From JABFSS01 sp964449445 (GTDB taxonomy: Bacteria > Patescibacteriota > Gracilibacteria > Peribacterales > Peribacteraceae), in the NCBI GenBank assembly GCA_964449445.1, contig CAYUZT010000001.1, positions 124,001-188,000 of the forward strand: 64,000 nt of DNA, given 5' to 3'. Shown one piece after another: positions 48,998 through 56,613 of this stretch (within the stretch, counting starts at the first letter, position 1; each line of letters begins with the position of its first letter). The translations under genes and the position numbers were made by a program. Under the pieces are notes generated by a model, which saw nothing but the letters and a program-made list of their open reading frames with translations, had not been told where the DNA came from and searched no databases.

Positions 48998-49711
48998 TCA
49001 CTTCTTCACAATCACCCAGAAATTTTCACAGTCATGCTCTTTTCCGTAGAACATTCCTCCCTTGGGTTTCTTGATCGTGCGAAATTCGCTGATCAGGAAT
49101 GAGGAATAGAATTTTCGGAGTTCTTTTTCATCGTAAACCTTGTCGATCTTGCCGCTAGGGTGGGCGTAGGTGTTGCGCTCAGGTTGCGGCGATGTTTTCA
49201 AGAGTTGGCTATGGAACGGACTCTTGTGAGAGATAGCGTAGATGAATAAGAATCCACTGGGCTTGAGTACTCGCATGAATTCATTGCGCGCGAATGCGCG
49301 GCCAACAGGGGATTCAATGTCTGTGGAGGCGAAGCAATCGATGCCGAAATCAAACGATGCAGATGGCCACGGCCACTCCACCGTCGCGTCCTGCATCACA
49401 AATTGCATTTTTTCGCTGGATATCTTTTTTTCGCGTGCGCGTTTGTCCGATTCTTTGATCGCAACCTCCGAAAAATCAAAGCCCGTCATATTCGCGCCTT
49501 GCTCAGCAAGCCAAATACAGTTGCGCCCTTTGCCACAGCCCATTTCAATTCCTGTGAGATTTGGAAATCGATCATGATGCTCCTGTAACCACTCCCAAAA
49601 GAGTGTCACGCCGCTCGAGGGCGTCTGATAATCCATATTCTTCACCATTTGCGGCGTTTTGTGTTCCTCATTCCACAGCTCTCGCTGCCGAGAGTGACGA
49701 TCGGTGATCAT
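48998..49711 (-). CDS. Class I SAM-dependent methyltransferase
   Basis: 237 residues. SAM motif I GIEMGCGKGRNCIWLAEQG, motif II FDFSE, motif IV DFGIDCFAS and a late FLFIYAISHKSP. Resembles tellurite-resistance/thiopurine-type methyltransferases; the substrate is unknown. Its start overlaps the stop of the upstream FmdB-type gene (ATGA), so the two are translationally coupled. Convergent with pnp, 10 bp apart. Confidence 0.75.
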   Translation of the reverse strand: MITDRHSRQRELWNEEHKTPQMVKNMDYQTPSSGVTLFWEWLQEHHDRFPNLTGIEMGCGKGRNCIWLAEQGANMTGFDFSEVAIKESDKRAREKKISSEKMQFVMQDATVEWPWPSASFDFGIDCFASTDIESPVGRAFARNEFMRVLKPSGFLFIYAISHKSPFHSQLLKTSPQPERNTYAHPSGKIDKVYDEKELRKFYSSFLISEFRTIKKPKGGMFYGKEHDCENFWVIVKK

Positions 49712-50025
49712 TTCTTCGTGGAAGTATCAGTTTTGGTCTCTACTTTCGGTGGTGGTTCCTTTTTCGTCTCAGGCTTTGACTCTTTTGTTGATGCTTCCGG
49801 TTTCTTTTCTTCCTTCTTCTCCGTCGCACGTATCGGATCTTGAGATTTTTTGCTGTCCGTTTTGTACCAGCCGCTTCCTTTAAAATGCACTGCCGGTGGG
49901 GCAATCAGCTTCTCGGTTTTCTTACTCTTGCAGCGCGGACACGCGGGCTTCTCAGCACTTGCGAAGGGACGAGTGAATTCAAACACCTCGTTGCACGCGC
50001 GGCACTGGAAGTCGAACGTGGGCAC
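49708..50025 (-). CDS. FmdB-type zinc-ribbon protein
   Basis: 105 residues. The N-terminal zinc ribbon TFDFQCRACNEVFE...CPRCKSKKTEKLI has two Cys pairs (CxxC near 8-11 and 29-32) and the family's GSGWYKTD ending; a long Lys/Glu/Pro/Thr-rich disordered tail follows. FmdB-type proteins are common in Patescibacteria; the function is unknown. Coupled by a 4-bp overlap to the following methyltransferase gene. Confidence 0.85.
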   Translation of the reverse strand: MPTFDFQCRACNEVFEFTRPFASAEKPACPRCKSKKTEKLIAPPAVHFKGSGWYKTDSKKSQDPIRATEKKEEKKPEASTKESKPETKKEPPPKVETKTDTSTKK

Positions 50026-50043
50026 GAGAAGAGAATATCAGAG

Positions 50044-50181
50044 TTAGCGGCTGCCGAAGAGCTTTCGAAGCCCACCCACAGCCAATGCACTGATCAAGAC
50101 GATGCCTGTGATATCCAAAGGACTGAGAGGACCAAGAATGTCCGTGGTCAGAAACTCGCCGACGGAAGCAGTGTTTACCAT
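50044..50181 (-). CDS. Small single-helix membrane protein
   Basis: 45 residues, ATG at 50181-50179 to TAA at 50046-50044. One hydrophobic segment (ITGIVLISALAVGGLRKLFG) with a basic end. It fits neatly between the flanking same-strand genes, 3 bp after the upstream gene's stop and 18 bp before the FmdB-type gene. No family is recognisable at this length. Confidence 0.5.
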   Translation of the reverse strand: MVNTASVGEFLTTDILGPLSPLDITGIVLISALAVGGLRKLFGSR

Positions 50182-50184
50182 ATC

Positions 50185-50610
50185 TTAGTTTCTTTCATGA
50201 GTATTGCCGATTGCTCCATCCACAAGATCCATTCCAACATCGCCCGGAGCGCGGAAAACAGTGGCGACAGTTGAGGCGAGACCTGGTTCATTTACCAAAT
50301 CGCCGAGTGATCTTCGGGTGCGTGCGAAGTATCCTTCCAATCGATTTACAGGTTTAACCTTACCATCAATCGAACGTGCTACTTTTTCGAATACGACATC
50401 TGTGACTTCGGTTAGCACGCTTGCTGCACCCCCAAGCGCATGAGTGGTGCCATCGACAAGATTTTGTTTGTCCTTCGGGAGATAGACGTAATCGTTTCGA
50501 AAACGGTCCCACCACTCTGCTCCATAAGAGTCAAAAGAGCCTCCAAACTCTCTCCCAATCAGCCGATGCTCTGCAACACTTTCCATGTCTCCATTATTGT
50601 TTTCTTTCAA
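50185..50610 (-). CDS. Hypothetical protein
   Basis: 141 residues, soluble and charged, with an acidic N terminus and a WWDRFRNDYVYLPKDKQNLVD segment. No family recognised. It probably starts a short operon with the 45-residue membrane protein, the FmdB-type protein and the methyltransferase. A Gly/Ala-rich middle (THALGGAASVLTEV) is only mildly hydrophobic. Confidence 0.5.
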   Translation of the reverse strand: MKENNNGDMESVAEHRLIGREFGGSFDSYGAEWWDRFRNDYVYLPKDKQNLVDGTTHALGGAASVLTEVTDVVFEKVARSIDGKVKPVNRLEGYFARTRRSLGDLVNEPGLASTVATVFRAPGDVGMDLVDGAIGNTHERN

Positions 50611-50640
50611 GAAAAAGCCAGCAAAATGCCGGTTTTATCA

Positions 50641-50772
50641 TTGTCGAAGTGCTTTGACTAGTGATTTGTGCCTTGGGGTAGCCCAGAGCCCTTGCACGGT
50701 GAATTGCCGTGATGTATAAACTTCGCGCTAATCCGTCGAAAGGCGGTTCGGTATCGCTCTTTCTCTCTAACG
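50641..50772 (+). other. Structured region upstream of valS
   Basis: Hairpins such as CACGG-N7-CCGTG (about 50697-50713) precede the terminator at 50773-50812. No TGGNACC T-box element is visible. A 54-codon frame (ATG 50711) runs through the terminator and into a repeat and is not convincing. It could be a small RNA or a valS leader; nothing decisive is seen. Confidence 0.3.
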
Positions 50773-50812
50773 AACGGCCCTCTTCCTTCAAAAGGAGAGC
50801 GGTCGTTTTTTT
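50773..50812 (+). terminator. Strong terminator-like hairpin upstream of valS
   Basis: AACGGCC (50773-50779) pairs with GGTCGTT (50801-50807), continued inside by CTC-TTCCTT with AAGGA-GAG, followed by a run of T (50806-50812). No plus-strand gene stands upstream, so it ends a small RNA or attenuates valS. Confidence 0.65.
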
Positions 50813-50820
50813 AGTTTTCT

Positions 50821-50872
50821 GCCCTCACCCGGCTCGCTCCGCTCGCCACCCTCTCCCGCAAGCAGGAGAGGG
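50821..50872. repeat. Palindromic repeat CCCTCTCC/GGAGAGGG
   Basis: CCCTCTCC (50849-50856) and GGAGAGGG (50865-50872) pair, preceded by GGCTCGCTCCGCTCGCC. The unit resembles interspersed palindromes seen in many environmental genomes. Confidence 0.55.
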
Positions 50873-50903
50873 TTAGCTGCATTTTTGCTGTATGATTCAG
50901 GCA

Positions 50904-50978
50904 ATGCTCTCGAAAGCCTACCCTTCGCTTCGCTCAGGGCAGGCTCACTCCGACTCTCATGCTGTCCAAGGCTTATGA
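50904..50978 (+). other. Duplicate valS start and short overlapping frame
   Basis: ATG 50904 begins a 24-codon frame MLSKAY... that ends at TGA 50976-50978, inside valS. Its first six codons encode the same residues as the valS start at 50959, but all five codons after Met differ at the third base. Between them lies the 24-bp repeat (50921-50944). It may be a displaced old start or a translated upstream frame. Confidence 0.5.
50921..50944. repeat. Exact 24-bp repeat at the valS start
   Basis: Identical to 44640-44663 in trpB. It separates the two MLSKAY start copies. Confidence 0.85.
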
Positions 50979-53676
50979 TCCACAGGCTGTAGAGGACCGC
51001 ATCTATGCGATGTGGGAGGAATCCGGTGCGTTCACGGCAGATGCAAAAAGTGAGAAAGAACCTTTTACCATCAGCATGCCTCCGCCCAATGCGACGGGGC
51101 AGCTGCATTTGGGACATGCCGTGATGCTCGCGTTGGAAGATATCTTTATTCGGTTCGCGCGTATGCAAGGGAAGGAGGCGCTGTGGGTCCCGGGGACGGA
51201 TCATGCGGCGATTGCGACGGAGAGTTTGGTGATCAAGAATCTCCAGAAGGAGAGAAAAATGAAAGATCCGCGTGCGCAGCTGGGACGTGAGCAGCTTCTG
51301 AGCGAAATCCGTACATTCGTGGAGGCGAGCAAGAAGACCATCCGCGGCCAGGTTCGCAAAATGGGGTCTTCCTGCGACTGGAGCCGCGAGCGGTACACGA
51401 TGGAACCCACGCTCAACCGATGCGTGAACGAAGTGTTTGTGAAAATGTACCGCGATGGGCTCATTTACCGTGGGCATCGTATTGTGAATTGGGATCCCAA
51501 GCTCCAGACGACTATTTCCGATGACGAAATTGTTCATGAAGAGCGGACGGAACCGTTCTTCACGTTCAAATATGGACCGTTCGAGATCAGTACCTCCCGT
51601 CCCGAGACGAAATTCGGCGATAAGTACGTTATCATGCATCCGGATGACAAGCGGTATGCCAAATATACGCATGGCGAGAAATTTGAATGTGAGTGGATCA
51701 ATGGAAAAATCACAGCGGCGATCATCAAGGACAAATCTGCTGATCCAGAGTTTGGTACGGGAGTGATGACCATCACTCCGTGGCATGATCACACGGATTT
51801 CGAGATCGCTGAACGTCACAAATTGGAGAAAGAGCAGATCATCGGCTTCGACGGCAAGCTTCTTCCGATTGCAGGCGAGTTTAGTGGTATGCACATTGAG
51901 GATGCTCGCCCGAAAATTGTGGAGAAGCTGAAAGAAAAAGGATTACTTGTGAGCATTAAGCAAGATTACGTACATAACGTGTCTCTCAGTCAGCGGGGAA
52001 AAGGGATGATCGAGCCGCAGATCAAGGAGCAGTGGTTTATTGATGTAAATAAGAGAGTGGTTAAATGGAAGAGGCGCGAACTTAGTCTCAAGGAAGTGAT
52101 GCAGGAGGTTGTAAAAACCGGTCAGATCAAGATCATCCCCGATCGTTTTCAAAAAGAATACTTCCATTGGATCGATAATCTTCGTGACTGGTGCATCAGC
52201 CGGCAGATCTGGTGGGGGCACCGGATTCCCGTGTGGTACAAGAATGACGAAGGATCTTCGGACATGCATGTAGGTGTGCAACCTCCAAAAGGGGACAGAT
52301 GGACCCAGGACCCCGATACGCTCGATACCTGGTTCAGCGCAGCCCTCTGGACCTGGAGCACGCTCATTGATCCCGATCTGGCCAATGATTTTGACCTGAG
52401 TTTGGAAGATCTCCTGAAGAAGAGTCCGGATTTCCTTACATTTCATCCAACAGACGTGATGGAGACGGGGTACGACATTCTCTTTTTCTGGGTTGCACGC
52501 ATGATTTTGATGACGACGTATGTGACGGGATCGATGGCCGAGCTCGAATACGGTCAGGTGCCCTTTGATACTGTCTACCTGCACGGCCTCATCCGCACGC
52601 GTGATGGACGCAAGATGAGCAAGAGCGATCCCGATACGATGATCGATCCATTGGATATGATCAGTAAGTACGGAGCGGATGCTCTGCGGCTTTCCATGAT
52701 TGTGGGACAGAGCCCGGGCAATGATTCCCGTCTCTACGAAGAGAAAATTGCGGGATACAGGAACTTCGTCAATAAATTATGGAATGCGTCACGATTTGTG
52801 TTGATGAAGTGTGAAGAAGAAAAGGTCAACCCGCATGACATTGAAGATGGAGAATTGAAAGTAAATAATTTATCTCTCGCAGATAAAGCTTTGCTTTTCA
52901 AGATATACAATCTTTCCCACTTCGTCACAAATACTTTAGAAGGTAAGCAATTAAGCGTAGCAGGCGAGCAACTTTATGATTTTGTTTGGAGTTTTTATTG
53001 CGACTGGTATTTGGAATTGTCTAAGGGGTCAGCAAATCTTCATTTGTTGATTTACTCGCTCCGTACAATTTTAAAATTGCTTCATCCATTTTGTCCGTTT
53101 GTTACAGAAGAATTATGGAGCGTCTTCAAGTCCAGTAAGAGTCTAAATTTGATAGTAGTGACTTGGCCAAAAGCTCCTAAAAATTGGTCTATAGAATACA
53201 GTGAAGCTGATCATGATCTTTATCAAATCATCAGTGCTATCACCGCCATTCGTAAACTGCGCAGTGAGCAGGGGATTGAGCCGGGAAAAGAAGTAACGGT
53301 AACTATTTTCAGTAAAGACCACACAACCCTTTTTGATTCTCAAGCTGAACATATCCGCCGCATGGCAAAAGTGGGATCACTCACACTCTCGGGAAAACCA
53401 GAAAAGTTGAAGAATACCGTCGTGGCCATTCTCTCCGGTGCAGAAGTGCATCTCTCTTTGGAAGGATTGATCGACAAAGATGCAGAGGTGAAGAAACTCA
53501 CAGCAGAGCATGCGGATCTCACCCGCTATGCAAAAAGCATTGAAGCGAAGCTGAGCGACAAGTCCTTTACCGAGAAAGCTCCGGTGAAGGTCGTGACGAT
53601 GGAAAAGAACAAGCTTGAGGAGACAAATGATAAGCTGAAGAAGATTGAGGAGCGGTTGAAGAGTTTTTCAGCGTGA
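50959..53676 (+). CDS. valS: Valyl-tRNA synthetase
   Basis: 905 residues. Class I motifs: PPPNATGQLHLGHA (HIGH, about 50-53), WGHRIPVWY, FHPTDVMETGYDILFFWVARM, and KMSKS (about 551-555, GRKMSKSDP). An editing (CP1) domain lies between, a tRNA-anticodon helical domain follows, and a C-terminal coiled coil (about 840-905) is present. It charges tRNA-Val and edits Thr. The start at 50959 fits the family, but a second, diverged copy of the first six codons lies upstream. Confidence 0.96.
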   Translation: MLSKAYDPQAVEDRIYAMWEESGAFTADAKSEKEPFTISMPPPNATGQLHLGHAVMLALEDIFIRFARMQGKEALWVPGTDHAAIATESLVIKNLQKERKMKDPRAQLGREQLLSEIRTFVEASKKTIRGQVRKMGSSCDWSRERYTMEPTLNRCVNEVFVKMYRDGLIYRGHRIVNWDPKLQTTISDDEIVHEERTEPFFTFKYGPFEISTSRPETKFGDKYVIMHPDDKRYAKYTHGEKFECEWINGKITAAIIKDKSADPEFGTGVMTITPWHDHTDFEIAERHKLEKEQIIGFDGKLLPIAGEFSGMHIEDARPKIVEKLKEKGLLVSIKQDYVHNVSLSQRGKGMIEPQIKEQWFIDVNKRVVKWKRRELSLKEVMQEVVKTGQIKIIPDRFQKEYFHWIDNLRDWCISRQIWWGHRIPVWYKNDEGSSDMHVGVQPPKGDRWTQDPDTLDTWFSAALWTWSTLIDPDLANDFDLSLEDLLKKSPDFLTFHPTDVMETGYDILFFWVARMILMTTYVTGSMAELEYGQVPFDTVYLHGLIRTRDGRKMSKSDPDTMIDPLDMISKYGADALRLSMIVGQSPGNDSRLYEEKIAGYRNFVNKLWNASRFVLMKCEEEKVNPHDIEDGELKVNNLSLADKALLFKIYNLSHFVTNTLEGKQLSVAGEQLYDFVWSFYCDWYLELSKGSANLHLLIYSLRTILKLLHPFCPFVTEELWSVFKSSKSLNLIVVTWPKAPKNWSIEYSEADHDLYQIISAITAIRKLRSEQGIEPGKEVTVTIFSKDHTTLFDSQAEHIRRMAKVGSLTLSGKPEKLKNTVVAILSGAEVHLSLEGLIDKDAEVKKLTAEHADLTRYAKSIEAKLSDKSFTEKAPVKVVTMEKNKLEETNDKLKKIEERLKSFSA

Positions 53677-53685
53677 AAAGCAGAA

Positions 53686-53707
53686 CGTTCCATACCCCTA
53701 TGGAACG
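53686..53707. repeat. GTTCCATA palindrome (copy 3)
   Basis: CGTTCCATA/TATGGAACG stem with a CCCC loop, 9 bp after the valS stop and followed by TATTTTAT; it may help to end the valS mRNA. Confidence 0.8.
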
Positions 53708-53769
53708 TATTTTATGGCTTATGTATAAGAAAATACTGCCTCCATAGAATTTTTCTTTCTTGCACCTCA

Positions 53770-53798
53770 TTGTCATCAAAATATGTGCGCAATAGAGT
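53770..53798 (+). promoter_or_regulatory. Promoter of the small membrane pair
   Basis: TTGTCA (53770-53775), 17 bp, TAGAGT (53793-53798); the ATG follows after 6 nt, predicting a leaderless mRNA. Confidence 0.6.
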
Positions 53799-53804
53799 TC
53801 TATC

Positions 53805-54029
53805 ATGACTATACGATATTATTCCTCTTACCGACGCAAGAGTTGGAACGATGCCCAGTTACTCAAAATTGCTGATGCCCTATGGGATGTAGCTCAAGTT
53901 ATTGTTGCTACATTTTCCATTCCACTTTTCTTTGGTGACGTGTCATTTTCCAGGGCATCTGTTGGTGTTTGCATTGCAATCATGCTATGGTGTTCGGGAA
54001 TTTTCCTCTTACGTCGATGTGGCAAGTGA
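53805..54029 (+). CDS. Small membrane protein (first of an overlapping pair)
   Basis: 74 residues. A basic, Tyr/Ser-rich N terminus (RYYSSYRRKSW), an amphipathic segment and two hydrophobic stretches (VAQVIVATFSIPLFFG; SVGVCIAIMLWCSGIFLL). No family recognised. It overlaps the next small gene by 13 bp in another frame, suggesting coupled expression of two interacting membrane proteins. Confidence 0.5.
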   Translation: MTIRYYSSYRRKSWNDAQLLKIADALWDVAQVIVATFSIPLFFGDVSFSRASVGVCIAIMLWCSGIFLLRRCGK

Positions 54030-54175
54030 TTTCTTCCATTGATCCGGTCATAGCATTCTATCTGTTTATTGGTGCTGCGGCGCTAGTCGTCACGTATTTT
54101 GCAGACAAGATGTACGTGCCGGATTCAGAGTTTCGCCGCCGTTCACGACGGCGAACCCACACCGTCGTACACTGA
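54017..54175 (+). CDS. Small membrane protein (second of the pair)
   Basis: 52 residues from ATG 54017. One membrane helix (VIAFYLFIGAAALVVTYFAD) and an Arg-rich tail (EFRRRSRRRTHTVVH) encoded by a palindrome (54132-54155, TTCGCCG...CGGCGAA), so the tail may be repeat-derived. Its 3' end overlaps the convergent dinB by 33 bp. Confidence 0.45.
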   Translation: MWQVISSIDPVIAFYLFIGAAALVVTYFADKMYVPDSEFRRRSRRRTHTVVH

Positions 54176-55384
54176 TACATCTAACATCGGATTCGTCCCA
54201 CTCTTCACGCTCAATGCTGATCCTCGCGTGATGGAATTCCTTCCGAAGCGCTGATGAAGGGAATCAAGAGATTTTTGAATGGATTCCTCTCGATCCGAAG
54301 ATTTTGGATTATCAAAAAGTGAGAATTGCGAAGCGCCGAGAGGCACCAAATGCCAAAGGGCGAGACCAACTTGAGTATAGGAAAGCGCTGAGTCGAAAAT
54401 CTTTTCCATACACTGATGCATAAAGGGCAAAATGGCATCTGCAGTCTGACTGGGCTGAGGGAGAGAAGCATTTGCTCCGCAGTGGTCATAGTCGTGATCG
54501 CTGCCCAGCCGAAGCCAGACAGAAATTCCTTTGCACATCAGTTCATGCCGCCGCATCTTGAGGACGGTGTACTCCAAATGCTTCAGGAGGTGTGCCCAGA
54601 GCAGGTCGCGGCTCTTTGTTTGCTTGAAACTCCTGCAACGACTCACAGATTTTGGCGGAGCACTCTCCCCAGTCACTTGAGAGAGTGATTCGCCAAGCAG
54701 TTCGCGCTGTAATTCCACTCCCGGTCGGCCGAAGTAGCTCAGAAGTTTTTCTGTGGGTGCTTGAGCGATGTCCCATGCGGTTTTCCAGCCTTCTTTTTCT
54801 GCGTGAATATTTCTTCTTTTTCCAATTCCTGGGATCGCAGCAGCTGGACGATCGCACAGAAATTCTTTCATGCCAATTGACTGTCCAATGACGGTAATAC
54901 CGGCAGGCTTCCTATACTCACTCGCCATCTTCGCAAGCAATTTGCTTGGTGCAACTCCCACAGAGACCGTCAGAGCCGTCCGCTTGAGAATCATCTGTTG
55001 AGTATTCTTTGCCCAATACTCCAGATTTTTCGGGAGTCCCCCGGCCAGACTCGGCAAATCCAGAAACCACTCATCAATCGACATCTGTTCCACTATCGGA
55101 CAGCTTTCACCGAGAATGGATTCAATCTCGTGTGAGGCACGTGCGGCTTCGTGAAAGTCCGATGGAATTCGGATAGCGTCTGGAGTCAGTGTAAGCGCAT
55201 CTACTAGCCGCATGCCCGTTCTCACCCCCTTCGCTTTCGCTTCGTAGCTTGCAGCAATCACGCATCCGCCGCCCATACCGAGCGCCAAGAGGGGCTTTCC
55301 CCCCAAGCGAGGGTTCTTCCGGACCAGGACGGAAGCGAAGAAGGCGTCGACATCAATATGAGCGATGCAAGAATTATGAATCAT
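54143..55384 (-). CDS. dinB: DNA polymerase IV (Y-family)
   Basis: 413 residues. Palm motifs HIDVDAFFASV (D11, D13) and MSIDEWFLDL (D104, E105), steric-gate region, YEAKAKGVRTGM, VSVGVAPSKLLAKMASEYRKP and PGIGKR (HhH in the thumb), and a little-finger domain to the end. It performs translesion synthesis. It is 54 bp behind lexA on the same strand, so co-transcription as an SOS unit is likely. Its ATG lies inside the left arm of a 22-bp inverted repeat. Confidence 0.92.
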   Translation of the reverse strand: MIHNSCIAHIDVDAFFASVLVRKNPRLGGKPLLALGMGGGCVIAASYEAKAKGVRTGMRLVDALTLTPDAIRIPSDFHEAARASHEIESILGESCPIVEQMSIDEWFLDLPSLAGGLPKNLEYWAKNTQQMILKRTALTVSVGVAPSKLLAKMASEYRKPAGITVIGQSIGMKEFLCDRPAAAIPGIGKRRNIHAEKEGWKTAWDIAQAPTEKLLSYFGRPGVELQRELLGESLSQVTGESAPPKSVSRCRSFKQTKSRDLLWAHLLKHLEYTVLKMRRHELMCKGISVWLRLGSDHDYDHCGANASLPQPSQTADAILPFMHQCMEKIFDSALSYTQVGLALWHLVPLGASQFSLFDNPKSSDREESIQKSLDSLHQRFGRNSITRGSALSVKSGTNPMLDVSVYDGVGSPS

Positions 55385-55437
55385 GAATCATGAATTACGT
55401 ACGTAGTTCTCTTCTTAATTCATTATTCATAATTCAT
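55376..55437. repeat. Inverted repeat enclosing the dinB start
   Basis: The left arm 55376-55397 (ATGAATCATGAATCATGAAT and TA) pairs with the right arm 55416-55437 (TAATTCATTATTCATAATTC and AT) with about three mismatches. It spans the lexA-dinB gap and includes the dinB start codon. Confidence 0.7.
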
Positions 55438-55438
55438 G

Positions 55439-56056
55439 TCACAATTTTCGAATAACTCCTTTTACGATTCCTGCAATCTTCAACTCCTCCCGTGCATGGA
55501 GCTCCGGGTACTTATCGTTCTCCGCTTTCAGGAAGTATTTGCCTTTCTCCTTCACCAGTCGCTTGAGGGTGAATTCGCCATCCAGGATGCCGACGACGAT
55601 ATCGTGCATTTTCGGCTCTCGGCCCCGCTCTACAACCACCAGATCGCCTTCGTGGATACCTGCGTTGATCATGCTGTCGCCCTTCACGCGAAGCAGGAAG
55701 GTCGACGCTTTGTCCCGTACCAAGTAATTCTCAATGGTGATCGTTTCCTCCGCCTGCTCCTCCACAGGTGCGGCAAATCCCGCCGCAATGGGACCGAAGA
55801 GAGGGAGCATCATGGGCGCATGGCTCTCCGGGAGCGGCTGTTCCATAATCTTAATGCGTCCCTTGGGATCTTTTTCCAGATGTCCGCTCTTAAACAGCAC
55901 CATGACGACTTTTGCGACCGCATTCTTGCTGCGTACGCCAAAGGCAACCGCGAGATCGGCAAGAGAAGGCGAATAGCCGCGCTTCTGCTGGAACTCTCGG
56001 ATGTAGCTCAACACAGTGCGCTGATGAGAGGTGAGAGCTTCGGTAGCGGTGGGCAT
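55439..56056 (-). CDS. lexA: LexA repressor
   Basis: 205 residues. An N-terminal winged helix-turn-helix (TSHQRTVLSYIREFQQKRGY; SPSLADLAVAFGVRSKNAV), cleavage site A92-G93 (IAAGF), and the S24 peptidase domain with nucleophile S128 (KGDSMINAGI) and general base K165 (FTLKRL). It represses SOS genes and is cleaved upon RecA activation. Its promoter carries a candidate LexA box in the spacer, and dinB follows. Confidence 0.93.
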   Translation of the reverse strand: MPTATEALTSHQRTVLSYIREFQQKRGYSPSLADLAVAFGVRSKNAVAKVVMVLFKSGHLEKDPKGRIKIMEQPLPESHAPMMLPLFGPIAAGFAAPVEEQAEETITIENYLVRDKASTFLLRVKGDSMINAGIHEGDLVVVERGREPKMHDIVVGILDGEFTLKRLVKEKGKYFLKAENDKYPELHAREELKIAGIVKGVIRKL

Positions 56057-56075
56057 GGTGACGAGTGGGAACGAA

Positions 56076-56113
56076 CCCGCCTTCGTCCGCCTCGGCGGAC
56101 TTCGGTGGGCAGG
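56076..56113. repeat. Palindromic repeat in the lexA 5' leader
   Basis: GTCCGCC-TC-GGCGGAC (56085-56100) inside a CCCGCCTTCG...CTTCGGTGGG frame. It lies between the lexA promoter and ATG, so the transcript leader contains the hairpin. Confidence 0.65.
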
Positions 56114-56121
56114 CGTCCACC

Positions 56122-56150
56122 AGCATAGGTGTACGTTTGTTCACTGTCAA
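56122..56150 (-). promoter_or_regulatory. lexA promoter with candidate SOS box
   Basis: On the minus strand TTGACA (56150-56145), 17 bp, TATGCT (56127-56122). Between the boxes lies GAACAAACGTAC (56142-56131), close to the Gram-positive-type LexA site GAACNNNNGTTC. Confidence 0.65.
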
Positions 56151-56182
56151 GACTTCTGCGTACTTGGAGTTGCTATGAACAA

Positions 56183-56464
56183 TTACGCATGTACAACATG
56201 GGAATTGCGCGGGATGAATGCAACTTTTGCACGAAGTTGGGCCATAAAATCTGATGGAGAATCTTCCGATGGAACTTCTACTGGATGAAAAGTTGTTGGT
56301 TCATGGTAATTAGCGACTTTGGCCAAAGATATTCTAGATCCAGAAAGGAGTAATTCTGCAGGGCTCATGACACCGTAATGTTCACATGTGTGAGCAGTAT
56401 CTTTTCCTCCTTGCAATTGAACAATTGGGCAGTCGTCACGCTTGCAGTGGCAGTTGGGATCCAT
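56183..56464 (-). CDS. Hypothetical Cys-rich N-terminal protein
   Basis: 93 residues starting MDPNCHCKRDDCPIVQLQGG with a CxC...C cluster and a later C/H pair (HTCEHYG), possibly a small metal site. The remainder is soluble. No family recognised. It is isolated between lexA and a membrane-protein gene. Confidence 0.45.
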   Translation of the reverse strand: MDPNCHCKRDDCPIVQLQGGKDTAHTCEHYGVMSPAELLLSGSRISLAKVANYHEPTTFHPVEVPSEDSPSDFMAQLRAKVAFIPRNSHVVHA

Positions 56465-56613
56465 ACATTCAGGAGATGAATTGCCTATTCTATACGACTG
56501 TTGTGCTGCGAAAGATAGTCCTCAAGGCATGGAAAGTGACGTGAAATCCAATAAGGCCTTGTGCATGAGCAAAAGTCGATGCCATTGAAGTCTTTACGGA
56601 TTGGGCAATTCTT

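Noticed and set aside
50641..50812. T-box riboswitch upstream of valS
   Set aside because: A terminator exists, but no TGGNACC element or specifier loop is visible.
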